Shown here: piece after piece, positions 10,788-21,501 of the stretch
Layout: each line of letters opens with the position of its first letter
How positions within the stretch are numbered: the first letter of the stretch is position 1
Program-made: the position numbers and the translations under genes
Source of the DNA: Saccharum officinarum
Taxonomy: Eukaryota; Streptophyta; Magnoliopsida; Poales; Poaceae
Direction: 5' to 3'
NCBI GenBank assembly: GCA_020631735.1
Contig: CM036160.1
Coordinates: forward strand, 113,752,680-113,816,679
DNA length: 64,000 nucleotides
Notes under the pieces: generated by a model
Seen by the model: only the letters and a program-made list of their open reading frames with translations
Told to the model about the DNA's origin: nothing
The model's database searches: none

Positions 10788-10799
10788 CTCCCCCTTTTT
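10788..10799 (-). promoter_or_regulatory. Polypurine tract of the Sirevirus
   Basis: On the minus strand it reads AAAAAGGGGGAG directly before the 3' LTR. Three further copies of the AGGGGGAG core lie at about 10929-10938, 11359-11367 and 11422-11433, a multiplicity reported for Sireviruses. Confidence 0.8.
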
Positions 10800-11884
10800 G
10801 GTAATTGATGACAACCCTCACAAAGATGATTTTGATAATAAAAGTTTTGAACTTGTCATACTTGTCCAATCATTTTGCTCATAAGTAAAGTTTGGACAAT
10901 TATCACAAGCTCGGTTTTGGTAGCATTAGCTCCCCCTACATATGTGCATAGAGTTTGGATTGAAAGCTTTGCACATATGCATGGATAGAAGTGTTGGGAG
11001 AGTAATTCTACCAAAAGGATGCTAAGGTGTAAGAAATGGACCTTTGAAGCGTGATACCAATCGGAGTTGCCTTTACACCATCCTTAGCATCATGAAGTAA
11101 CTAGACAACCATCAAAACTCAAGAACCCCGTGAGATCAACATTATATGTAAAGGTTCTTGGACCACTTGTAAAACTTTAGGTAAGTCTAGATACCACATG
11201 TAAAACTATTCCTATGCATGCTAGTAGATCATTTCATCATCCAAGTTCTATACTAGCATTGCACCACACAAGCATGTATATTGAATCTAAATACATGTGC
11301 AATGAGCAAGTCATATGAAAATGCACAAACAAATGCAACAACTTTGTTTATGAGCTTGCTCCCCCTACTTGTGTGCATCAAAAATTTTATTTACCCCTTT
11401 ATCATGTTGAATCATCTTTTTCTCTCCCCCTTTGTCAACAACTTACCCAAAAATGGGATCAAATTGTGGAGAGAAGAAAAATGTTTAATGGAGTAGGTTG
11501 AAATTTACCAAAATTGGTTCAACCTAGAACACTTGTCAAAGATATTTAATTCGATTTGAACCAAAGACAAGCTTCTTCACACCTCATAATAAGGGTTATC
11601 TTGCCTATGTTGAATTAAACACTTATAGCAAATCTTCTAGATTCAACACTAGGTTTGCAAGCTCACAAACATGTCATATGCCACCACTAGATCAAAACAA
11701 ACATAGAGGCAATAGTGGTAACATATATCCATCAAATTCATTTGATTTAACATGAATGCTCATGCATACCACTTATTATGTCTACATGCTCTAGCAAGTC
11801 CTTAGCATAGGATGAATGACATGTCAATCAACTTTACCTTGCAATGTCGAAGGAGAGGCATGTCAATAAGTGAGTGGGGTGCAT
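10800..11884 (-). other. Sirevirus 3' untranslated region, no env-like gene
   Basis: About 1.1 kb separates the end of pol from the 3' LTR. Apart from the extra polypurine-like tracts I see no domain and no long minus-strand frame. Related SIRE-lineage elements can carry an env-like ORF here; this one does not. Confidence 0.7.
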
Positions 11885-12289
11885 TCAACTCATGTTTGAG
11901 AAATCAAGAATGTTCAATTCATTCCTTAGCTTGCAAAACCTCTTTTCATCAAGTGGCTTAGTGAGAATATCGGCAAGTTGATCATCGGTGCCAACACTCT
12001 CAACGACAATATCTCCCTTTTGTTGATGATCTCTAATGAAATGATGCCTTATGTCAATATGCTTTGTTCTTCCATGTTGAACCGGGTTTTGTATCATCTT
12101 GATTGCACTCTCATTATCACATAGCAATGGCACATTCTTGAAGTTGAGGCCATAATCCTTCAAAGTTGATTTCATCCATAGCAATTGTGCACAACAACTC
12201 CCCGCACTCACATATTCGGCTTCGGCGGTAGAGATTGCCACACTATTTTGTTTCTTTGAGGACCATGACACAAGTGATCTTCCAAGTAA
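11885..12289 (-). pseudogene. C-terminal part of Sirevirus RNase H, cut off by an in-frame stop
   Basis: The frame is the same as the 912-codon pol frame and continues directly after the stop at 12290-12292. It reads LLGRSLVSWSSKKQNS, STAEAEYVSAGSCCAQLLWMK, LLCDNESAIKMIQNPVQH and HIDIRHHFIRDH, ending ADILTKPLDEKRF. These are the last RNase H blocks of Ty1/copia pol. The full polyprotein would need read-through of a single stop. Confidence 0.92.
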
Positions 12290-15028
12290 TTAACATGTGC
12301 CACTTGTGCTCTTTCTATTGATCTTGCAACCCCCATAGTCGGAGTCCGAATATCCAATCAATTCAAACTTTGACCCCTTGGGATACCATAGTCCAACATC
12401 TCTTGTTTGCTTCAAGTACCTCAATATTCTCTTTGCGGCCGTGAGATGACTCTCTCTAGGTGAGGCTTGATATCTAGCACACATGCAAACACTAAACATG
12501 ACATCCGGCCTTGATGCGGTGACATAGAGTAGACTTCCAATCAAAGACCGATATTCCTTTTGATTCACCATATTGCCATCAAGATCACTATCCAAATTTC
12601 CATTTGTACCCATTGGAGTTGAAATTGGCTTTGCATCTTGCATTCCAAACTTCTTCAACATGTCCCTTATGTATTTCCCTTGACTCACAAATGTCCCATT
12701 CTTCAATTGCTTTACTTGGAGAGCAAGGAAGTAGCTAAGTTCACCAATCATAGACATTTCAAACTCTTTGGCCATCATAGCACCAAATTCTTCACAATAA
12801 GCTTGATTGGTTAATCCAAAGATGATGTCATCAACATATATTTGCACTATGAATAGATCATTTCCAATCTTCTTGGTGAATAGAGTTGTATCAACCTTGC
12901 CCATCTTGAATCCCTTAGAGAGAAGGAAATCCCTTAGCCTCTCATACCATGCTCTAGGTGCTTGCTTTAAGCCATATAAAGCCTTCTTCAACTTGTACAC
13001 ATGGTTGGGTTTCTTGTCATCTTCAAATCCGGGCGGTTGCTCAACGAAGACTAACTCATTGATGATCCCATTGAGAAATGCACTTTTGACATCCATTTGA
13101 TATAGTTTGATGTTGTGTGCACAAGCATAAGCCAATAGAATCCTTATTGCCTCCAATCTTGCCACGGGAGCATATGTTTCATCATAGTCAAGACCTTCTA
13201 CTTGAGTGTAACCTTGAGCAACTAGTCTTGCTTTGTTTCTCACTACAATGCCATCTTGATCTTGCTTGTTTTTAAACACCCACTTGGTTCCAATCACATT
13301 ATAGTCATTTGGCCTTTCTACCAACTCCCAAACATCATTTCTTGTGAAATTGTTAAGTTCTTCTTGCATAGCCATGATCCAATCGGCATCCCTCAAAGCT
13401 TCTTCTATCTTCTTTGGTTCTATGGTTGACACAAATGATGCATGCTCACAAAACATAGCCAATCTTGATCTTGTTTGCACACCACTTCTAATATCACCAA
13501 TAACACTATCAATGGGGTGATCTCTTGCAATATATTGTGGTTGGAGTACTTGCATTTGATTGCTTGAGCTTGGTTGATCACTTGATGTATCTTGATGAGA
13601 AGAACTAGCACCTTGATCTTGCACTTGAGAGTCACTAACTAGCTTGAATGGTGAGTTGAGCACTTGATCTTTATCATCATCTTGAATATCAATTACTTGC
13701 TTTGCTCTAATGTCTCCAATGTCCATGTTCTTCATTGCTTCCACTAATAGAGTTCCACCAATATCATCTAGATTTTCTTCTTCATCTTGTGACCCATTGG
13801 TTTCATTAAATTGCACATCATGGACTTCTTCTAGAATGCCACTTGAGTTGTTCCAAACTCTATAGGTTTTGCTTGTAGTTGAATAACCAAGTAGGAACCC
13901 CTCATCACATCTCTTGTCAAACTTCCCCAATCTAGTGCCTTTCTTCAAGATATAGCATTTACAACCAAAAACCCTAAAATAAGAAATATTGGGCTTTCTT
14001 CCATGAAGTAGCTCATATGGGGTCTTCTCTAGCAATGGATGACAATATAGTCTATTGATGTAGTAGCAAGCGGTATTGATTGCTTCATCCCAAAATGATT
14101 GACTCACATTGTACTCATGAAGCATTGATCTAGCCATATCAAGTAATGTTCTATTCTTCCTCTCAACTAGGCCATTTGATTGTGGAGTGTACTTGGCCGA
14201 GAATTGATGTCCAATACCATAATGATCACAAAGTTCTTCAATTCTTGTATTCTTGAACTCACTTCCATTGTCACTTCTCACTTTCTTGATTCTAATCTCA
14301 AACTCATTGTGAACTCTAGTGAGGAATGTCTTGAAGGTGTCAAACACTTCACTTTTATCACTAAGAAAGAATACCCATGTGAATCTTGTGAAGTCATCCA
14401 CTATGACAAATCCATACTTGTTGCCGCCTATGCTTGTATATGTTGTTGGTCCAAATAGATCCATGTGCATCAACTCAAATGCTTTGCATGTGCTCATTGT
14501 ACTCTTCTTTGGATGTGAGCTTCCAACTTGCTTCCCGGCTTGACATGCACTACAAAGCTTATTCTTCTCAAATTCAACATCTTTCAAACCATTGACAAGA
14601 TTGTGAGTTGTAAGTTTCTTCAATTGTTTCATACCAACATGACCAAGCCTTCTATGCCAAAGCCAACCCATGCTTGATTTGGAGACTAAGCAAGTTGTCA
14701 AAGAAGTTTCTCTAGCATTGAAGTCAACTAGATAGAGATTCTCATATCTAAAGCCCTTGAATGCCACATTTGAACCATCCACACTAATAACTTCCACATC
14801 ATTATCTCCAAAGATGCATTTATAGCCTAGATCACATATTTGTGCCACGGATAGAAGATTGAAATCCAAGCTTTCAACTAGTAACACATTAGAGATACTC
14901 ATGTCATTTGATATTGTAATCTTTCCCAAGCCAATAACCTTGCCTTTCTTGTTATTGCCAAATGTGATAGAATCAACACCACTATCATTGTCATTGATTG
15001 AGTCAAACATTCTTGATGTACCGGTCAT
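12290..15028 (-). CDS. Sirevirus pol: protease end, integrase, reverse transcriptase, RNase H start
   Basis: A 912-codon frame. Its conserved part begins upstream of the first ATG, in the same frame, with HWIIDSGCTQHM at about 15030-15065 (aspartic protease). Integrase has the HHCC finger (WHRRLGH at residues 124-130, CSAC at 159-162) and a D,D35E triad at D190, D253 and E289. The reverse transcriptase spans about 565-810, with KARLVAQGY, YQMDVKSAFLNG and the catalytic YVDD at 731-734. RNase H begins with YSDSDYGG at 893-900. The frame ends with TAA at 12290-12292 although the same frame continues the RNase H to 11885. Pol lies in a different frame from gag. All catalytic residues I could check are present, so one premature stop is the only break seen. 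Confidence 0.95.
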   Translation of the reverse strand: MTGTSRMFDSINDNDSGVDSITFGNNKKGKVIGLGKITISNDMSISNVLLVESLDFNLLSVAQICDLGYKCIFGDNDVEVISVDGSNVAFKGFRYENLYLVDFNARETSLTTCLVSKSSMGWLWHRRLGHVGMKQLKKLTTHNLVNGLKDVEFEKNKLCSACQAGKQVGSSHPKKSTMSTCKAFELMHMDLFGPTTYTSIGGNKYGFVIVDDFTRFTWVFFLSDKSEVFDTFKTFLTRVHNEFEIRIKKVRSDNGSEFKNTRIEELCDHYGIGHQFSAKYTPQSNGLVERKNRTLLDMARSMLHEYNVSQSFWDEAINTACYYINRLYCHPLLEKTPYELLHGRKPNISYFRVFGCKCYILKKGTRLGKFDKRCDEGFLLGYSTTSKTYRVWNNSSGILEEVHDVQFNETNGSQDEEENLDDIGGTLLVEAMKNMDIGDIRAKQVIDIQDDDKDQVLNSPFKLVSDSQVQDQGASSSHQDTSSDQPSSSNQMQVLQPQYIARDHPIDSVIGDIRSGVQTRSRLAMFCEHASFVSTIEPKKIEEALRDADWIMAMQEELNNFTRNDVWELVERPNDYNVIGTKWVFKNKQDQDGIVVRNKARLVAQGYTQVEGLDYDETYAPVARLEAIRILLAYACAHNIKLYQMDVKSAFLNGIINELVFVEQPPGFEDDKKPNHVYKLKKALYGLKQAPRAWYERLRDFLLSKGFKMGKVDTTLFTKKIGNDLFIVQIYVDDIIFGLTNQAYCEEFGAMMAKEFEMSMIGELSYFLALQVKQLKNGTFVSQGKYIRDMLKKFGMQDAKPISTPMGTNGNLDSDLDGNMVNQKEYRSLIGSLLYVTASRPDVMFSVCMCARYQASPRESHLTAAKRILRYLKQTRDVGLWYPKGSKFELIGYSDSDYGGCKINRKSTSGTC

Positions 15029-15096
15029 GTGTTGAGTGCACCCACTATCAATAATCCAATGCCTTCCTCCGGCTTTGTAATTGACCTACAAGCAAA

Positions 15097-17154
15097 TCAA
15101 TGAAGTTTAGGTACCCATTCTTGCTTGGGTCCTTGTAGATTAGTAACTAAGCTCTTTGGTACCCAAATAGCCTTCTTCTTTGGGCCCACAATTGGTGTAC
15201 CAACAAACTTAGCTTGCACACCCTTCACACCCTTGGTAAGCACATAGCAAGAATCAAAAGGTATAGCATTAACAAGGTTCTTGCTTTGGTTCTTTTTATT
15301 GCAATTATGCTCTAGGTGCCCAACTTGCTTGCATCTATTGCAAAACCGACCATTGCCCTTCACAAAGCTAGGCTTTGGAGTTGCAAAGGCCGACTTGCCT
15401 TTCTTGGGGGTGTAGCCCAATCCCTCTTTGTTAAGAGAGAACCTTTGGCTACCCAAGCACTTAAGCAAGCGGGCCTCACCACCATAGGCCTTGCCTAGGG
15501 CGTGAGTGAGCTCATCTACCTCTCTCTTGAGAGTCTCATTCTCAACCATTAGTGAGGCATCACAAGTGAAACCATCACTAGTAGTGGAGGTAGAGTCAGT
15601 GGTGGTGGATGAAGAGCTATAAGAAGGGTTAGTATTTGACATGATGATAGGTTCATTAAAGGATTCATCAATTATATCACATGTAACACCTACATCACAT
15701 GATACAACAACCTCCTTCTTTGTTTGTTGCTCAAGTAGCAGTGAGTGAGCTTTTTCAAGCTTGGAATGAGCCTTATCAAGATCCTCATGGTCTTCCACTA
15801 GACTCTCATGAGTGGTCTTAAGCTCACTAAGGACTTTCTCAAGTATTGCTACTTTTATTGAAAGCTTCTTACACTCTTTGTCTTTGGCAATAGCTATGTC
15901 TCTAGTTTGTTGCATCAAGTCATATAGTTGTTCTTTAGTTGGTTCATCATCATCATTTTCATTATCATTATCATTATCACTATCATGAGCATATTCCATT
16001 TCACTTTCATCATCACTCTCATCATATAATACCTTAGCTTCTTTAGCCATGAAGCATGACGAGGATGAATCAAATAATGATGGCTTCTTGTTGATAGCAA
16101 TGGAAGCAAAAGCCTTGTTGGATGATTCTTCTTCTTCTTCATTATCTTCACTTTCCCAAGTGATCACATAGGCACCATTTTTGCCTTTCTTGAATGTCAT
16201 CTTGGCCTCTCTCTTCTTCTTCTCAAACTTGTCCTTTTTGTTCTTCTTCTTATCATAAGGACATTCCGCTTGAAGGTGCTCGGTGCTATCACAATTGAAA
16301 CACTTTCTTTGTTGCTCATTTCTTTTGAAGTTGTCATTTCTCTTCTTAAAGCCTCTTCTCTTGATGAACATGTGACCCATCTTCTTGACTACAAGAGCAA
16401 GTGCCTCATCATCAATTTCAAATTCCCCATCTTCATTGTTGTCTTCTTCTTCTTCAAAGATGGTAGCTTTGCCCTTGGAGGAGGTGGCATTGAATGCCAC
16501 GGTCTTCTTCTTCTTCTCATCTTCCACCTTCTCCTTGTCATCAACATCTTGATCATATTTGTCATAGGTCAATACTTCACCAAGTAAATCATTAGGCTTC
16601 ATTGCTTCAAGCCCATCTCTTTGCAACATCATGATCAACATCTTGAATCTTCTAGGTAAGCTCAATAAGAACTTGTGACAAAAATCTTGATCTTGAGTCT
16701 TGTGCCCTAAGCTCTTGAGATCATTGACTATCACTTGCAATCTATGAAACATTTCAATGATTGTTTCATCATCCTTTTTCTTGAAGTTCTCAAACTCACT
16801 CTTGAGCCCATATAGCTTGGCACTCTTCACAACCTTAGTGCCCTCATATGTTTCACTCAACCTTGTCCATACTTCATTTGCCAAATCTAAATCCTTGATG
16901 CCCTCAAATACTTTTGTGTCAATACCATTGTAAAGTGTATTGAGAGCCATTCTATTGCATGTTCTATTTGCTCTATCTTCATCGGTGAGATGATCGGGAT
17001 TAATGATAGCAAAATCATTCTCGGTGACTTGCAATACTCTCTCATGAATAGAACCAAGGTACATTGTCATCTTTCTCTTCCAATGAGCAAAAGAACTAAC
17101 ACCATCAAAGAACGGTGGCTTGCCCCCAACATGATTGAACACAATTTGAGCCAT
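15097..17154 (-). CDS. Sirevirus gag polyprotein (685 aa)
   Basis: It starts at MAQIVFNHVG, 46 bases downstream of the primer-binding site. Residues 20-200 form the UBN2/retrotran-gag region (FFDGVSSFAHWKRKM, LNTLYNGID, VWTRLSETYEGT). Two CCHC zinc knuckles lie at 285-298 (CFNCDSTEHLQAEC) and 605-618 (CNRCKQVGHLEHNC), which would bind RNA. An acidic, Asn/Asp-rich stretch (380-405) precedes a heptad-like coiled coil at about 425-480. Gag forms the virus-like particle core. The length and the coiled coil fit the long gag proteins of the Sirevirus lineage. The frame is open from start to stop, so this ORF looks intact. Confidence 0.95.
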   Translation of the reverse strand: MAQIVFNHVGGKPPFFDGVSSFAHWKRKMTMYLGSIHERVLQVTENDFAIINPDHLTDEDRANRTCNRMALNTLYNGIDTKVFEGIKDLDLANEVWTRLSETYEGTKVVKSAKLYGLKSEFENFKKKDDETIIEMFHRLQVIVNDLKSLGHKTQDQDFCHKFLLSLPRRFKMLIMMLQRDGLEAMKPNDLLGEVLTYDKYDQDVDDKEKVEDEKKKKTVAFNATSSKGKATIFEEEEDNNEDGEFEIDDEALALVVKKMGHMFIKRRGFKKRNDNFKRNEQQRKCFNCDSTEHLQAECPYDKKKNKKDKFEKKKREAKMTFKKGKNGAYVITWESEDNEEEEESSNKAFASIAINKKPSLFDSSSSCFMAKEAKVLYDESDDESEMEYAHDSDNDNDNENDDDEPTKEQLYDLMQQTRDIAIAKDKECKKLSIKVAILEKVLSELKTTHESLVEDHEDLDKAHSKLEKAHSLLLEQQTKKEVVVSCDVGVTCDIIDESFNEPIIMSNTNPSYSSSSTTTDSTSTTSDGFTCDASLMVENETLKREVDELTHALGKAYGGEARLLKCLGSQRFSLNKEGLGYTPKKGKSAFATPKPSFVKGNGRFCNRCKQVGHLEHNCNKKNQSKNLVNAIPFDSCYVLTKGVKGVQAKFVGTPIVGPKKKAIWVPKSLVTNLQGPKQEWVPKLH

Positions 17155-17200
17155 TTTTCACACCGAAGGATGTTAAGCCTTGATTAAAACGGTGACCACG

Positions 17201-17212
17201 GCTCCGATACCA
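17201..17212 (-). promoter_or_regulatory. Primer-binding site (initiator tRNA-Met type)
   Basis: On the minus strand TGGTATCGGAGC lies two bases after the 5' LTR end. It is one base different from the usual TGGTATCAGAGC complement of initiator tRNA-Met. This fixes the element's orientation as minus. Confidence 0.9.
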
Positions 17213-17214
17213 CT

Positions 17215-19459
17215 TGTAAGGTCCTAGATGGCTAGAGGGGGGGTGAATAGCCTATTAAAAATTCTACAAGAACCACTAAGCAAACTTGTTAGAATAACAA
17301 ACGGCGTAAAGCGAGTTTTGCTTAGCCAAAGGTTGTGATGCAAGCCTCCTATCCACAAGTCTAGTAGATTAAGATCTCTAGTTCACACAAGAGCTATGTC
17401 ACTAAGGCTACACTAGAGAATAAGCTAACACTACTAGCAAAGCTACTACTAGAGCTACACAAGATAAACTAGTGAATGTAAAAGCAAGAGAGAGGATTGT
17501 GATTATTATACCGACGGTGAAGTGAAGATGTTGCCAATCACCAAGATGATATACAATCAATCAATATTGACAACAACACAATATGAAGACCAATCACCGG
17601 GAGACAAGAGACACAATATTTGTTCACCCGGTGTTCACTTGTGCACCGACAAGCTACGTCACCGGTTGTGTCGACCAACACTTAGATGGTTCCTCGGTGT
17701 GACCCTCAAGTCACTTGCCCCTCAAGGCACGCCCCGCAAGGCACCGCAAGACACCACTCTCAAGTGAGGTAACTCAATGACACGCGGATTCTACTAGAGT
17801 TGCTTTTGGCGTCCCGCCGAGGAAAGCATAAGAACCTCTTACAAACAACCGGAGGTGGCCAAGAACAATCACCTTCTCTTGCCAACGCCTCCAACAATCT
17901 CCAAGCCGGCTAGGAGCGGTACTCTCCAAGAGTAACAAGAAATCCACCGGCTAAACCACCCACAAGTGCCACTAAATGCCCTCAAGCTATGCAATGCACT
18001 TTGGGATCACTCAATCTCACTTTTGATTTGCAATCAAGCAAGGGAGATGAGTGGGAGGAGTTGTTCTAGCTCAAAGGATGCACAAGAGTGTTAGAAATGC
18101 CAAGAGACCTCCCCAAGGGCCGGCCAACAAGTATTTATAAGCATCCCAAACAAATAGAGCCGTTACAACTCCACTGACCGTTTTTCGCGGGACGACCGGA
18201 CGCGCCGGTCGTAACTGACCGGACGCGCTCAACCGCGTCCGGTCGCCCTGCGACGTCCACGTGTCCTTTGATTTCAAAAACGTCTGTTAGATCCTCCAAC
18301 GGTCACTGCGCATCAACGGTCAAACGAGCGACCGGACGCGCTGCTGCAAACGACCGGACGCGCCGGTGCGCACAGTACCCGCGCGCGCAAAGACATGACC
18401 GGACGCGCTCCTCGCAACGACCGGACGCGACAGTGACCGCGTCCGGTCGGAGTCCAGTAAGCTCCCTTGACGACCGGACGCGTCCGATCGTGTGTGACCG
18501 GACGCGCACCGCGTCCGATCGTCCTTGTGAACAGCTGTTCGCCTGACCGGACGCGCCGGTCCCGCGTGTCACCGGACGCGCCGGTGGCAGACCCTAGCCC
18601 GCGCGCCTGACGCCCGCGCTGTACTGACCGGACGCGCCGGTCCCGCGAGAGATCGCGTCCGGTGCAGCGTCCGGTCACCTCTGTGACCGCGTTCGCCTCC
18701 GTTTCTTTTCCGACTTCCGGCGCAATGGAAAATAGGCATTTCATTTCCCCGAAATCGCCTGAATCCCGCGCTCGCACGCTCGGCGGGAGGGAGAGAGGAA
18801 CCCAAACCCCTCTCTACCCGCAAACCATAGCGCGACCAACGCCACCTTTGCAAATGTGCCAACACCATCAAGTGTACAACTCCATGTGCTTGTGTGTTAG
18901 CTTTTTCTCAATCATTTTCAAAGGTTTTCCAGTTAGCTCACTAGGCCCTACATGCAATGCACTTCATGAATTCACCTAGTGGCACCCATGCGTCGAATAA
19001 CCGATAAGACTTCCCCTCTTAATAGTTCGGCTATCGACCCTAAACCACTCACACCCTCTATGGTGTCTTGAGTGTAAAACAAAATAGCCCTATGGTTATA
19101 CCTTTGCCTTGAGCCCAATTTGTTTCTCCAAAGGATATGATCCACTTCATATCATCACATGACCGTCTCGATCCATCGACCTTGACTTCACTTGCTCTTC
19201 ACCGTTGCATTGGTCCGTCGGCGCCAAGTCTTGCTCAAGCTTCACCATCGCATGGTCCTTCGCTTCGAAGCCTCGACTTGCCCTTCACCTCCACAACCGG
19301 TCCATCGAGCCAAGCCTCATCTTGGTCTTCACCATCTTGGTCACATGAGTCAATGTCATGTCTCATATTCAACGACCACCTTTATCTAAATCATCCACTT
19401 AGATACAAAGGTTAGTCCTGGGTTTCATCAATTAGCCAAAACCAAACTAGGGACTTTCA
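17215..19459 (-). repeat. 5' LTR of the Sirevirus
   Basis: It is 2245 bp, begins TGTAAG on the + strand and ends TTTCA. It contains the second ACCGGACGCG array at about 18190-18680. It should hold the element's promoter. The right CTAGA target duplication follows at 19460-19464. Confidence 0.95.
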
Positions 19460-19464
19460 CTAGA

Positions 19465-20000
19465 ATTGTTCGATCCACTTGTCATCAACTAAACATGATA
19501 CAATGCACACAACATTATGACACACATCCACGCCATCATCATCCACTGGTTTAATTCAGAGAAAGGCTATCTCTCCCTCTCAACACTCCATTCCTTTCTC
19601 TCTCTCATTCTTCTCCAAATCCAGCGACTCTCCACCTCTTCGTCTCTAAATCCGACGGCCTTAGAAGGGGAAATCGAAGGAGGTAGGGCGGCCAGACGGT
19701 GGGGACAATGGCCGGGCGACGTTCGGGTCCTGGCGGCGGCGGAGGTGGTCGGGTTATGTCAGGTGTGGGCGTCCATGAATGGTTCTCGCTGTAGAAGAAA
19801 GAGGGGGAGGGGGAGGGGGAGGTGGGAGGGGGAAGAAGTAGGCCACTGTGGTTGCGCTAGGTTTTCACCGGAGCTCTGCAGCCGCGGCCGCGGCGGGACG
19901 GTGGGCGGCGGCGGGGGCGAGGAGGAAGAAGAACACTGAAAAAAATCGGATGCTCGGCACTCGGTTGTTGGTTAGTTTATTCAGTGATTTCGAATTTTCG
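19465..20000. other. End of chromovirus LTR, then GC-rich DNA without a clear gene
   Basis: The first few tens of bases should be the rest of the split chromovirus 3' LTR; I could not define its end. A CT-rich then GGC/GGGA-rich stretch follows (19600-19930). A 140-codon frame here (19517-19939) is low complexity and has no recognisable domain, so I do not call a gene. Confidence 0.5.
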
Positions 20001-20429
20001 ATCGACCGAATGCTCGATAGGTACAGGCTTAATTACAGCTGCTGCATATACACAGTGCATAAACGTTCAAGCTCTTGCATTTAAATAGGGCCACGTCGCG
20101 CCTTAAAAATTGATGCCACCCGATCAGGCGTCCAAATGCCTCGGTCGCGAGAGGTCTTCATGTCGTTTTCAAAGAGCTACAGATAAATAAACATGAACCT
20201 GTCCGCCTCATCTATTTGGATCCCAAGATAGCGCGGTGGATGCGGCGAGGTGAAGTGAGCTTGCTACACATACGCCAGCAATTACGACGACATACATAAT
20301 TTTGTTTGTTTGTTTCTTTCTTTCCTTTCTTTTTTTGGAAAAATACAGTCTCGTATATTGGAACTAATATAATTTAGGTCCTGTTGGGTTCTAGGTGACT
20401 AAAGTTTAGTCGCATGGTTTTAGCACCCT

Positions 20430-20746
20430 TATAGTCACTAAATACGTGACGGGTTATATATCCGCAAACTCATAAATAAGTTTAATTTTGAAACATATTT
20501 GCTGGTTCTGCATCCCGATTTGGACTGAATGCTCGACAGTTACGGCTGCTGCATGCATATACACCGATGTTGGGTCTTTTTTATAGTCACTAATTACGTG
20601 ACGGGTTATATATCCGCAAACTCAAAAATAAGTTTAATTTTGAAACATATTTGCTGTTTTTTTTGAGACGACATTTTTGCTGGTTCTGCATCCCGATTTG
20701 GACTGAATGCTCGACAGTTACGGCTGCTGCATATACACGGATGTTC
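20430..20746 (+). repeat. Tandem duplication upstream of the GDSL gene remnant
   Basis: A segment of about 140 bp at 20430-20570 (TAGTCACTAAATACGTGACGGG through GCTCGACAGTTACGGCTGC) is repeated at 20582-20746, the second copy carrying an extra insertion of about 26 bp. A more diverged third copy of the GAATGCTCGA...GCTGCTGCATATACAC part lies at 20003-20065. Confidence 0.8.
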
Positions 20747-20825
20747 GAGTTCACTGTTCATCAGCAGCGTACTCCTACACAACATGACCAGCATAGTTTA
20801 ATTTGTGCATGCATGCATACACGCA

Positions 20826-21501
20826 GAGCGCCGGGAGATCATGGCGAGCTCGCTGTTCCTGGTGGGCGAGATCCGGCGCCAACGACTACAACCACCCCTT
20901 CTTCCAGAACCGGACGCTGGGCTTCGTCGACTCCTTGATGCCCCTCGTCATCAGGTCCATCGGACGGTCACTAGAGTCCCTCGTCCAGCTGGGCGCCAAG
21001 ACGCTGTACGTGCCGGGCATCTTCCCGCTGGGCTGCGTCCCGAGGTACATCTCCCTCTTCCGCAACGACAACAGCACCGCCGCCGGCGACGCGTACGACC
21101 CGGCCACCGGCTGCCTGCGGTGGCTAAACGACCTCACGTTCCGCCACAACGCGCTGCTCCAGGCCAAGCTCGCCGAGCTCCGCCGCGTGCACCGGGACCG
21201 GGGCGTCTCGCTCGTCTACGTCGACTACTACGGCGAGGTCGATGGCGTCGTCGGCGCCCCGGCCCGGAACGGCTTCGCACCCGCCACGGCGCTCGACGCG
21301 TGCTGCGGCGGCGGCGGATTCCACAACGCCAACTTCACCGTGCACTGCACGGAGCCCGGCGCCGTGACGTGCGCCGACCCGTCCAGGTACGTGTCCTGGG
21401 ACGGCCTGCACATGACGGAGGCCGTGTACCGGATCATGGCACGCGGGGTGCTCGACGGCCCGTTTGTGCAGCCTCCCATCATGGCCACATGCAAGATATA
21501 G
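20826..21501 (+). pseudogene. GDSL esterase/lipase, 5'-truncated and frameshifted
   Basis: The sequence reads MASSLFLVGEI, then, after a one-base frame change near 20874-20877, GANDYN (block III of the GDSL/SGNH family), YVPGIFPLGCVPRY, TGCLRWLND and ACCGGGG. The catalytic WDGLHMTEA (block V, Asp and His) is present, and the frame ends in TAG/TATAG at 21501. The family hydrolyses ester substrates and is usually secreted. Block I with the catalytic Ser (FGDS) and the signal peptide are not seen upstream, where only repeats occur. An AG at about 20825 could be the acceptor of a lost upstream exon. Strong GC3 bias, as in grass genes. I conclude it is a remnant of the last exon(s), now a pseudogene. 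An overlapping 244-codon frame is a shadow of it. Confidence 0.85.

Larger units (their letters stand above)
8541..19459 (-). mobile_element. Young, nearly intact Sirevirus-type Ty1/copia retrotransposon
   Basis: Two 2245 bp LTRs (8541-10785 and 17215-19459) flank gag and pol on the minus strand. CTAGA flanks both ends (8536-8540, 19460-19464). A primer-binding site complementary to initiator tRNA-Met (TGGTATCGGAGC) lies next to the 5' LTR, and a polypurine tract next to the 3' LTR. Long LTRs with many ACCGGACGCG palindromes, repeated polypurine tracts and a gag with two zinc knuckles and a coiled coil are features of the Sirevirus (SIRE/Maximus) lineage. I counted 14 LTR differences in 2245 bp, 13 of them transitions, which suggests insertion a few hundred thousand years ago if a usual grass rate is assumed. 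No env-like ORF was seen. Confidence 0.95.
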
